The notes under the pieces: generated by a model | Seen by the model: only the letters and a program-made list of their open reading frames with translations | Told to the model about the DNA's origin: nothing | The model's database searches: none | Program-made: the position numbers and the translations under genes | Part shown: one piece after another, positions 1 through 5,929 of the stretch | Layout of the letters: every line of letters starts with the position of its first letter | Position numbering within the stretch: the first letter of the stretch is position 1 | Assembly (NCBI GenBank): GCA_038257655.1 | Contig: JBBSJC010000387.1 | Location: 1-7,906 of the forward strand | DNA from: DASUME01 sp038257655 | GTDB lineage: Bacteria; Myxococcota_A; Polyangia; Polyangiales; DASUME01 | Length of the DNA: 7,906 nt | Direction of reading: 5' to 3'

Positions 1-2061
1 AGGTCGCGCCCAGGCCTCGTAGCTCTCGAGCAGGTCGGACAGCCGCCCCGTGAGTGCAGGCTCGCGTTCGCGCAACGAGTGTTGTTCGGCTGGGTCTTTC
101 TCGACGTTGTAAAGCTCCACCGTGTGCGCGCGCTTGTTACGGATGAGCTTGTACGGCCACTCGAGTACGGCGCTCGCTTCGTAGCGGGCGCTTCCACGCT
201 GCAGGGCGGTGAACATGAAGAGTGGTCGCTTATCTGGGCGACCCTTACCCTCGATCGCGTCGAGTAGACTCGATGCGTCGTCTTGCGGGTCGGGCGTCAG
301 ACCGGCGAGCTCAAGGATGGTGGGCGCGAGCCAATCGAGTTGCACCGGCTCGGACACGACCTGCGCGGGCGCGCCAGGCACCCGTGCGACCATCACGATG
401 CGCACGTCGGGCTCGTAGAGTGAGTTGCCGTGATCTGTCAGGCCGTGTTCCCCGAATAGCTCTCCGTGATCGGAGACCACGAACACTGCGGTTCGATCCC
501 AGGTGGGTCGCTTCTCAAGCGCCGCAAAGAGCCGGCCGAGCTGGTCGTCACAGTGCGCGATGCCACTGTCGTACAGATCGGATGGCGTGTCACCGAAGTC
601 GTGTTGGGGAAACTTGTAATAGGGTGTGTGAGTGCAGTCGTAATGAACGAACAGAAAGAGGCGCTGGTTGGCCGGCGTTTCCGCGAGCACATCGAGGGCC
701 TTCTGGGTCGTGATCTCGCTCTTTTTGGAGCCGACCGTCCTCCACTCGGCATCGGGCCATGCCGTGTTCCATTCGTTGAAGCCCTGACCGGTGCCCAGGT
801 TGTGCTGAAACGCGTAGGTGATCGTGTAGCCGAGGCTCCGATAGCCGACCTTGCTCAAGCGGCGCGCCAACGTCGGGGCGCCCGGCTCGAGGCGAAAGCC
901 ATTGCCACCTGTGTTTCGGTACTCGAGCCTGCGTACGTCGCGGCCCGTGAACAACGAAGCCATTGCAAAGCGCGTGCTGGGTGACGTGGTGTACGCATTG
1001 CGAAACCAAGTGGACTGTTTGGCGAAAGCGTCAAGATGGGGCGAGGTCTTACGCTTGTAGCCGGCGAGGGAGAGTCGATCCGGACGCTGCGCATCGAGCA
1101 GGATGAGCACGATGTCGTGGGGGGGGCGCTCGGGCGACGGGCGTGCGCTCAAAGGCTCGGGCGGCACGTAGCGCTTCGCATCGCTGCCGCTGCAGTTTTC
1201 GTCGATCCCATTGCCAGGAATGTCGCGCGCGCCCGGATGCACACGCGGATTCTCGTCGTTGCAGTCGCCGCCGAGCAGCACCGAGGCGGCGCCGTCGTGA
1301 TCGCGATCAAATGCGCGCTGACCGAGACCCAGCAGCAGGGCCGCGTAGGGAGGTCGGTACGCGATGATCTCGCCCGATGCGGCCGGCAGCACGTGCAGCC
1401 CGATCACCAAGCCGAGGCTCACCGAAAGCAGCGCCGCCATCGACCAGTACACACGCGGCCGAGGCCCGACCAGCATGCTCAGACCTAATGACACGCTCGC
1501 CACCAGCGGCGCCGCGCCGTAGCGCGGCTCGACCCAGCGCGCCGTCTCGAACGCCAGCAAGCCGCCCGGAATTATGCACGCGAGCGCCCGATCGAGCCCA
1601 CGTTGCCAAGGCTCGGTCAGCACCAGTTGCCGGCCGATCATGTGTCCCAGACCCGCTGCGCCGAGCAGCGTGACACCGAGCAAGAGCAGCAGCGCGAGCA
1701 GACCGAAGGCCACGCCAAAGCGCTGCGACATCGCGCCCATCCAGTGCGGAGAGGCGAGCAGCACGACGCCCAGGCTGACGCCCCCGGCCGCACCGCCGAG
1801 GCTGGTCGCAAGCAGCGTGCTGTGTCCGGCGGACAGGGCCTGATGCAGCCCGTGCGCGAGGGAGCGCGCGCCCTCGCTCCTCAGCAGTGCGTCGAGCAGC
1901 CACCATGGGAGGGTCGCGCTGGCGAGCACGATGGCGAAGGCTCCCAACCCTGCGAGCAGAGAGCTTGAAAGAGACAGATCGCTCTCCAGCGCTGCCCTGA
2001 CGGCGACACCAAGCTCGCCGAGGGCGAAGCCAATCAGAGCGGCGGCAAACGGCAGGCGCAC
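1..2061 (-). CDS. Membrane-anchored sulfatase/alkaline-phosphatase superfamily protein with a MopE-like motif (3' end off window)
   Basis: An open frame of 687 codons runs off the left edge, so the C-terminus is missing. No ATG lies between the upstream in-frame TAG (near 2137) and the hydrophobic N-terminus, so I chose GTG at 2061; an AGG lies 13-15 nt upstream and the start is uncertain. Residues 1 to about 247 hold roughly six or seven hydrophobic segments. Residues 252-292 form an Asp/Cys-rich motif (DRDHDG, then GGDCND, PGA, GNGIDENC) like the MopE-type putative metal-binding family. The sulfatase fold starts near 316: DIVLILLDAQRPDR with metal ligand Asp323, TSPHLD, and STRFAMASLFTG, where Thr363 sits at the usual formylglycine Cys/Ser position. 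H473 and H478 (VHYDCTHTPYY) and D531-H532 (VSDHGELFGEHG) follow. The catalytic domain should lie outside the cytoplasm. By family it is a hydrolase or phospho/sulfo-group transferase; the substrate cannot be told. Family assignment is firm, reaction open. Confidence 0.9.
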   Translation of the reverse strand, partial: MRLPFAAALIGFALGELGVAVRAALESDLSLSSSLLAGLGAFAIVLASATLPWWLLDALLRSEGARSLAHGLHQALSAGHSTLLATSLGGAAGGVSLGVVLLASPHWMGAMSQRFGVAFGLLALLLLLGVTLLGAAGLGHMIGRQLVLTEPWQRGLDRALACIIPGGLLAFETARWVEPRYGAAPLVASVSLGLSMLVGPRPRVYWSMAALLSVSLGLVIGLHVLPAASGEIIAYRPPYAALLLGLGQRAFDRDHDGAASVLLGGDCNDENPRVHPGARDIPGNGIDENCSGSDAKRYVPPEPLSARPSPERPPHDIVLILLDAQRPDRLSLAGYKRKTSPHLDAFAKQSTWFRNAYTTSPSTRFAMASLFTGRDVRRLEYRNTGGNGFRLEPGAPTLARRLSKVGYRSLGYTITYAFQHNLGTGQGFNEWNTAWPDAEWRTVGSKKSEITTQKALDVLAETPANQRLFLFVHYDCTHTPYYKFPQHDFGDTPSDLYDSGIAHCDDQLGRLFAALEKRPTWDRTAVFVVSDHGELFGEHGLTDHGNSLYEPDVRIVMVARVPGAPAQVVSEPVQLDWLAPTILELAGLTPDPQDDASSLLDAIEGKGRPDKRPLFMFTALQRGSARYEASAVLEWPYKLIRNKRAHTVELYNVEKDPAEQHSLREREPALTGRLSDLLESYEAWARP

Positions 2062-2110
2062 GAGGAGCCCAAACCTATCAGCTCCGCGGCCTATTGCGAA
2101 GATCCTGCAG

Positions 2111-2139
2111 TAGCCCGGAGCCCCTCGGGTGCTCGGCTA
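2111..2139. other. Bulged inverted repeat upstream of the sulfatase-like gene
   Basis: TAGCC (2111-2115) pairs with GGCTA (2135-2139), and after a two-base bulge GAGC (2118-2121) pairs with GCTC (2131-2134), with a further CCC/GGG pairing inside the loop. On the plus strand it is followed by TTT, too short for a confident intrinsic terminator. On the minus strand it would lie in the leader of the sulfatase-like gene. Role unknown. Confidence 0.25.
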
Positions 2140-2185
2140 TTTCGTGTCAGCTGCGGACGGACCGGCGATCGTGAGGGCGAGATTC

Positions 2186-2508
2186 TTAATCGTCAGCAGC
2201 CCAGCGGAGCAAGGAGGGAATCTGCGTGACGCGGGCATTGCCGATCGTCAACAGACCGTACGTTTTCAAGCTGCTGGTGACATCGAGGCCGCGTGCGGTG
2301 GCGCCGAGCGCAGATAATCGCAGTTGTCGGCGGGCGCGGGGAACGCAAACACCACCTTCGGCGAGAGGGTCAACCCCATCCAGCCTCGGCTTGCCAGCAC
2401 GGCGGCCGTGAGCACGAGTGGGCAAGCAGCGCTGATTGCAGGACTGCTTGCAACCAGCGCAACAAGCGATTTTGTAATCGAGCCGGTCCATTGCGCGGGA
2501 CGGCAGTA
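2186..2508 (-). pseudogene. Possible frameshifted gene remnant, C-terminal part of an unknown protein
   Basis: Two overlapping minus-strand frames look coding in succession. The first is open from 2508 to a TGA at 2266-2268 and contains a hydrophobic, exported-looking stretch (PLVLTAAVLASRGWMGL) followed by TLSPKVVFAFPAPADNCDYL, with strong G/C third positions. The second, ending at TAA 2186-2188, takes over near 2308-2322 and reads LGATARGLDVTSSLKTYG, then LLTIGNARVTQIPSLLRW, also with G/C-rich third positions. Joined by one frameshift they would make one plausible protein end. No convincing start or ribosome site was found upstream, and the last upstream stop in the first frame is at 2509-2511. 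I do not recognise the family. It may be a decayed gene, or chance coding bias in GC-rich DNA. Confidence 0.25.
2422..2460. repeat. Overlapping, mutually exclusive inverted repeats
   Basis: A 12-base arm GCGCTGATTGCA (2429-2440) faces TGCAACCAGCGC (2449-2460) with one mismatch and an 8-base loop. An alternative 8-base perfect pairing, GCAAGCAG (2422-2429) with CTGCTTGC (2444-2451), shares bases with the first, so only one can form at a time. The four Ts on the plus strand lie about 9 bases past the stem, which is weak for a terminator. Role unknown. Confidence 0.4.
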
Positions 2509-2629
2509 TCACTTGCGGTTCATTTGTTGGTCAGCTTACTGTCAGAGATCTGCCTAATCCGGATATGACTGATCCATGACAGCGCACCCGGCAGTTTGCG
2601 GTATGGGTAGGCTGGTCGCACAAAACCCT

Positions 2630-2634
2630 GGGAG
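2630..2634 (+). promoter_or_regulatory. Ribosome binding site of the desaturase
   Basis: GGGAG lies six bases before the ATG at 2641. This near-consensus site at normal spacing fixes the desaturase start, even though the protein begins only 22 residues before its first histidine box. Confidence 0.7.
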
Positions 2635-2640
2635 ATCGCG

Positions 2641-3444
2641 ATGATCGTGCTCGTCTTTTTTGTGGTGCACTGGCAGTTGTCCGTGTTTTGCCAGTCCTTC
2701 TTCCTGCACCGCTATGGCGCCCACAAGATGTTCACCATGTCGAAGGGCTGGGAGCGTTTCTTCTTCCTTTTGACTTACCTTTCCCAGGGCGTGAGCTTTC
2801 TTGATCCGCGCGGTTACGCGATTTTGCATCGCAGGCATCACGCCTTCAGCGACACGCCGCAGGATCCGCACTCGCCGCTGTTCAGCACGAATGCGCTGTC
2901 GATGATGCTCAAGACCAAACACGAGTACGACGACTACGCCTATCGGCGTCGCGATCCCGAGCCGCGCTTTGATGGCGACACGCCCGATTGGCCTGCGCTC
3001 GCCAAGCTCGGACAGTCGTGGCCGATGCGTATCACCTGGATCTTGGCCTACGTGCTCTTCTATTGGACGTTTGCCACGCAACTGTGGATGTGGGCCCTAT
3101 TGCCCTTCACGTTGTTCATGGGCCCGACCCATGGCGCGATCGTCAACTGGTGCGGCCACAAGTATGGCTACCAGAACTTCGACAACGGCGATGCCTCGCG
3201 CAACACGCTGTTCTTCGACTTTCTAACCGCCGGCGAGCTGTTTCAGAACAACCACCACAAGTTCGGCATGAGCCCGACCTTTGCCGCGCGTCGCTGGGAG
3301 TTTGACCCCACCTACGGCGTGATCTGGGTGCTCAGCCGATTGGGTATCATCAAGCTCAAAAATGGTGGCCAGCGCATGCGTTACCCGGCAGAACGTCCGA
3401 CCGAGACGCAGCCAGCCGTGCCCGAGACGCAGCCGACCGCCTGA
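2641..3444 (+). CDS. Membrane fatty acid desaturase (acyl-CoA/delta-9-like, di-iron)
   Basis: This 267-residue protein belongs to the membrane fatty acid desaturase family, which uses a di-iron centre held by histidine boxes to put a double bond into acyl chains and so alters membrane fluidity. Visible boxes are HRYGAH (23-28), HRRHH (63-67) and QNNHH (202-206), with a further conserved His pair, H164 and H173 (THGAIVNWCGH). The HRRHHAFSDTPQDPHSP stretch is typical of delta-9 acyl desaturases. Hydrophobic spans lie at about 2-22, 40-55, 131-145 and 147-161. The first residue of box three is Gln where delta-9 enzymes usually have His. The C-terminus ends in a Pro/Gln/Thr-rich tail with a doubled ETQP motif, coming from a 13-bp direct repeat at 3401-3413 and 3422-3434. 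No ferredoxin or reductase partner is adjacent; it stands alone, convergent with the lipoprotein gene. Regiospecificity cannot be decided from sequence. Confidence 0.93.
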   Translation: MIVLVFFVVHWQLSVFCQSFFLHRYGAHKMFTMSKGWERFFFLLTYLSQGVSFLDPRGYAILHRRHHAFSDTPQDPHSPLFSTNALSMMLKTKHEYDDYAYRRRDPEPRFDGDTPDWPALAKLGQSWPMRITWILAYVLFYWTFATQLWMWALLPFTLFMGPTHGAIVNWCGHKYGYQNFDNGDASRNTLFFDFLTAGELFQNNHHKFGMSPTFAARRWEFDPTYGVIWVLSRLGIIKLKNGGQRMRYPAERPTETQPAVPETQPTA

Positions 3445-3496
3445 GCCTGCTACGGCGTCTTCGCTGCGGCCTTACGGTTCAGGGTGCCGCGGCCAA

Positions 3497-3559
3497 GGCG
3501 CCGCACAGCCAACCGGCGCCGCACAGCCAACCGGCGCCGCACAGCCAACCGGCGCCGCA
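3497..3559. repeat. 18-bp tandem repeat, three full units plus a half
   Basis: The unit GGCGCCGCACAGCCAACC occurs three times without mismatch (3497-3514, 3515-3532, 3533-3550), then GGCGCCGCA at 3551-3559. It sits in the 168-base gap between two convergent genes. Each unit starts with the palindrome GGCGCC. The period is six codons and one frame reads GAAQPT repeats, but no credible gene contains it. Perfect identity implies recent expansion. There are no spacers, so it is not a CRISPR array. Confidence 0.95.
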
Positions 3560-3612
3560 GAAGAGGCGAACCCGTGCCACGCCATCCAATGCGATGCCGC
3601 CGAGCGCAGTAC

Positions 3613-4971
3613 TTACTTGCGCAGCGGCCCTAGCAGCACCCCGGTACGTCCGCTTGCGCCCAGGATCCCGTAGGTTCCCAGGGACAGGTCTTGCACGCCG
3701 TCCGCGTTCAGGTCGGCGGCAAAGGCGTGGGCACCAAACTCACCATCGCGCGCAGCCAGCTGCAACACGCGATGGGAATCGAAACGCCCGGTACCGTCGC
3801 CGTACGCGAGGATCAACACGGGGCCAAAGCGATAGCCTTCTGTGCTGCGCGTGTCGCTCGCGGGAAGCAGTAGGTCGAGGGCGCCATCGTCGTCGATGTC
3901 CGTGAGCGAAAAGCCCTCGGACAAAGCGTACGAGTCGCCTTCCACTTCGTGCTGCATCAGCTCAGATACAAGCGTGCCGCCCGTCAGGTCAAAACGGATG
4001 CTCGTCACGCGGCGCTCCGTGGCTGAGTAAAAGACGAGCTCGCTGCGACCGTCGCCGTCCAAATCGGCGGCGGTAAGTTTGAACGGGGCCGCCGCGCCCA
4101 GGGGCAACGCGAGCTCGGAAGCGCCGATCTGCGCGCCCGACAGGCTGTGAACGCTCAAGACGCCGGCTCCGTGTTCGTCATGACCTGCCACGATCAGCGA
4201 GGGCGAGTGCGGACCGCGCAACTTGGCCGTGAGCAGCTGGCTGCTGCTCAGCTTGGGCAGACGTACCGGTGCTTCGGTGCGAGGCGCAAAGGTGCCATCG
4301 CCCGCAGCGATCAGCGCAAACAGCAAGCTCTGTCCGCTCCGTTCCTGATTGCTGGCCGGGCACGCTACGAGCAGGTCGGGGTGGCCGTCAGCATTTAGAT
4401 CCGTCGCAGTCAGCGGCCCCGCGTAGCCGTCAAAATCGCTGACGCGCGCCTCGAAGCTGCCATCGCCGCGACTCAGAAGCGCGGTGACGCGAGCACGTCG
4501 CGGCGCGTCGTTGTTGCTCAACGCCGACAGATACACGAGATCCGTGAACCCATCGGCGTTCACGTCGACGGCCGCTGTAGCGCCTGTCACGACCCCCAGT
4601 CGATCACTGTGAATCAGCTCGGGCGCCTGAAAGCTGCCGTCGCCCCGCCCGCGCGCCAGATAAGCGACCGCCGGGCCGCGCCCGAGCAGCAACAGATCGA
4701 GCACACCATCCGCATCGGCCTGAAGTGGGAGCTGACCCTGGTTGGCGATCGCATCCGACCACTGCACACGCCGGGGCCACTCAGGCGGCCGCACTAGCGC
4801 GCTAGTATCGCGAGTGACACTAGGCGCATCAGAACCGGACCGTGGAGACGGCTGCGTGTCGGCATCGCGAGCGGGCTCGCCACAGGCCAGCAGGCTTAGG
4901 CTCGATGCCAAGGATAGGGCCAACACAGGGCGGCCACGGCCGAAGGCCGCAGGGTATGGAGGGGATTCCAC
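3613..4971 (-). CDS. FG-GAP/VCBS-repeat lipoprotein (predicted beta-propeller)
   Basis: This 452-residue protein starts at a GTG preceded by AGGG at seven bases' spacing. Residues 12-30 look like a lipoprotein signal: basic residues R12 and R14, a hydrophobic core, and lipobox LLAC with Cys30 as the likely lipidated residue. A Ser/Asp/Pro-rich linker follows to about residue 60. Six Asp-rich calcium-type loops are spread along the rest: ADADG (85-89), DVNADG (136-141), DLNADG (191-196), DLDGDG (303-308), DIDDDG (358-363) and DLNADG (420-425), several paired with GDGSF/GDGTF turns (near 110, 170, 225, 392). This is the FG-GAP/VCBS layout, which folds into a beta-propeller as in integrin alpha chains. 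It should be anchored in the envelope, possibly surface-exposed, and bind calcium. No catalytic domain is visible. It lies 75 bases downstream of the glycosyltransferase on the same strand. Ligand and role are unknown. Confidence 0.88.
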   Translation of the reverse strand: MESPPYPAAFGRGRPVLALSLASSLSLLACGEPARDADTQPSPRSGSDAPSVTRDTSALVRPPEWPRRVQWSDAIANQGQLPLQADADGVLDLLLLGRGPAVAYLARGRGDGSFQAPELIHSDRLGVVTGATAAVDVNADGFTDLVYLSALSNNDAPRRARVTALLSRGDGSFEARVSDFDGYAGPLTATDLNADGHPDLLVACPASNQERSGQSLLFALIAAGDGTFAPRTEAPVRLPKLSSSQLLTAKLRGPHSPSLIVAGHDEHGAGVLSVHSLSGAQIGASELALPLGAAAPFKLTAADLDGDGRSELVFYSATERRVTSIRFDLTGGTLVSELMQHEVEGDSYALSEGFSLTDIDDDGALDLLLPASDTRSTEGYRFGPVLILAYGDGTGRFDSHRVLQLAARDGEFGAHAFAADLNADGVQDLSLGTYGILGASGRTGVLLGPLRK

Positions 4972-4986
4972 GCGCTGACCCTGTCG

Positions 4987-5018
4987 CTGATGACGCGCTG
5001 AGTCAAGTGCGTCATCAG
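4987..5018. promoter_or_regulatory. Perfect 10-bp inverted repeat upstream of the lipoprotein gene
   Basis: CTGATGACGC (4987-4996) and GCGTCATCAG (5009-5018) are exact reverse complements. Inner pairs C4998-G5007 and T4999-A5006 lengthen the stem past one G-T pair, leaving a six-base loop. It ends 15 bases before the GTG at 4971. It could be a dimeric regulator's operator or an RNA hairpin controlling the lipoprotein. No T-run follows on either strand, which argues against a simple terminator. Confidence 0.55.
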
Positions 5019-5029
5019 GTGCTACAGAA

Positions 5030-5045
5030 GGCGCGAAAAAGCGCC
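5030..5045 (-). terminator. Short GC hairpin just after the glycosyltransferase stop
   Basis: On the minus strand GGCGC, loop TTTTTC, GCGCC forms a five-base-pair stem beginning right after the stop codon at 5047-5049. Only two Ts follow before the run breaks. It is at best a weak intrinsic terminator, so some read-through into the lipoprotein gene is likely. Confidence 0.25.
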
Positions 5046-5046
5046 C

Positions 5047-5868
5047 TCAAACACCGCCGTTGGCGCCCGCGCCCGCGCCCCGAATCCGATCGCGGGCCAC
5101 CCGGCCAAAGAGCGTGAATGCAAAGGGAATATCCTCGATCACGTAGCGACGAAACAGGCGCTCCGGCTCCTGGCTCAGGCGATGGGCCCACTCGAGCCCA
5201 AGGCGCTGCACGAGCACGGGTGCTCGCTTCACATGGCCTGCGAGAAAGCTCAGGCTGATGCCGACACCGATCCACCACGCGCCTGGCAGCAGCGCGCGCA
5301 GGGCGGCGATCACCTGCTCTTGTTTGGGCGAGCCAAACGCCACCAACACAAAGTCCGGCCGCGTGCGCAAAAGCTCGTCGCGAATCGGGGCGAGCTCGTC
5401 GGCCGTCGGAATCGCGCTAACCATGGGCGAGCTGCGGCCGACGATGCGCAGCGCGGGTAGCTCGCTCTGCAGCTTGTGGGCGGCCACGTCGTTGGCGGCC
5501 GGATCTCCGCCCAGCAGGTACACGCCGCGTCCGCTCTGGGCTGCGCGCTCGCACAACGGGCGCACCATGGAGGAGCCCGCCACGCGTTCGGGCAAGGGCG
5601 TGCCGCGCAGACGACTCGCCCAGATCAACGGCATCCCGTCGGCCACGCGCAGGTCTGCGTGCTCATAGATGCGGCGAGCGGCTTCGTCCTGCACGTGGCG
5701 GCGCAAGAAATCCAAGTTGGCCGTCACGAGCCAGCCGCCTCGGCCGAGCGCGAGCTCTGAGAACATGTGCTCGAAAAGCTGCGCGGTATCGATCGAAGCC
5801 AGCTCCATGCCGAGCAAATCGATCGTGGGGATACGCGTGGGGATAGGCGTCGGAATGCGCGAGGTCAT
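5047..5868 (-). CDS. WecG/TagA/CpsF-family glycosyltransferase (GT26)
   Basis: This 273-residue protein is complete and of near-normal length for the family. Such enzymes add an N-acetylmannosamine-type or related sugar to an undecaprenyl-linked glycan at the inner face of the cytoplasmic membrane, as in teichoic-acid linkage, enterobacterial common antigen or exopolysaccharide assembly. Hallmarks: TANLDFL (49-55, the TPN-like motif), VADGMPLIWASRLRG (75-89) with conserved Asp77, VAGSSMV (96-102), YLLGGD (117-122), AFGSPKQE (177-184), GVGISLSFLAGHVKRAP, and GLEWAHRLSQEPERLFRRY near the C-terminus. The C-terminal helices probably hold it to the membrane. The ATG at 5868 has no clear ribosome site. 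Its first codons carry a 12-bp near-repeat giving IPT repeats at residues 5-15, unusual for the family. A later start at Met21 would cut into the first conserved strand, so I prefer 5868. It is divergent from the DUF2079 gene and upstream of the lipoprotein. The exact sugar is unknown. Confidence 0.93.
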   Translation of the reverse strand: MTSRIPTPIPTRIPTIDLLGMELASIDTAQLFEHMFSELALGRGGWLVTANLDFLRRHVQDEAARRIYEHADLRVADGMPLIWASRLRGTPLPERVAGSSMVRPLCERAAQSGRGVYLLGGDPAANDVAAHKLQSELPALRIVGRSSPMVSAIPTADELAPIRDELLRTRPDFVLVAFGSPKQEQVIAALRALLPGAWWIGVGISLSFLAGHVKRAPVLVQRLGLEWAHRLSQEPERLFRRYVIEDIPFAFTLFGRVARDRIRGAGAGANGGV

Positions 5869-5876
5869 CGCGCCGG

Positions 5877-5905
5877 ATGCTGCGTGCTCGTTTCGGGCGC
5901 GTCAA
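5877..5905 (-). promoter_or_regulatory. Possible sigma-70-like promoter of the glycosyltransferase
   Basis: On the minus strand TTGACG (5905-5900) matches the -35 consensus at five of six bases, and CAGCAT (5882-5877) after a 17-base spacer matches the -10 at three of six, including the key A and final T. Transcription would begin almost at the ATG at 5868, giving a leaderless or nearly leaderless message, which fits the missing ribosome site. Speculative. Confidence 0.2.
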
Positions 5906-5929
5906 GGCGTGTGTCACTACACTCCGGCC

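Larger units (their letters stand above)
2062..2640. other. 579-base stretch with no intact gene
   Basis: The stretch lies between two divergent starts, the sulfatase-like gene (minus) and the desaturase (plus), and should carry both promoters. I found no good -35/-10 pair. It contains a frame-disrupted minus-strand remnant, a bulged hairpin and an imperfect inverted repeat, listed separately. Its last 120 bases are less GC-rich than the flanking genes, as expected for a promoter region. Confidence 0.6.

Noticed and set aside
1307..1906. 199-codon minus-strand ORF, Arg/Ala-rich
   Set aside because: It is an alternative frame of the sulfatase-like gene's membrane domain; the membrane-segment frame runs continuously into the catalytic domain.
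2226..2411. Plus-strand 61-codon ORF with a near-perfect AGGAGG eight bases before its GTG
   Set aside because: The product is Arg/Pro/Ser-rich with no recognisable motif. The AGGAGG is also explained as the antisense of IPSLL codons in the minus-strand remnant.
2554..3081. 175-codon minus-strand ORF
   Set aside because: It is antisense to the desaturase, whose histidine boxes and ribosome site fix the true frame.
3497..3559. CRISPR-like repeat array
   Set aside because: Units are directly adjacent with no spacers, only 18 bp long, and no cas gene is near.
3445..3612. Intrinsic terminator between the convergent genes
   Set aside because: No stem followed by a T-run is visible on either strand; GGCGCC palindromes alone are not enough.
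5669..5929. N-terminal extension of the DUF2079 frame
   Set aside because: It lies antisense to the glycosyltransferase and encodes Ser/Arg-rich text with no membrane segment; the family begins just before the first transmembrane span.
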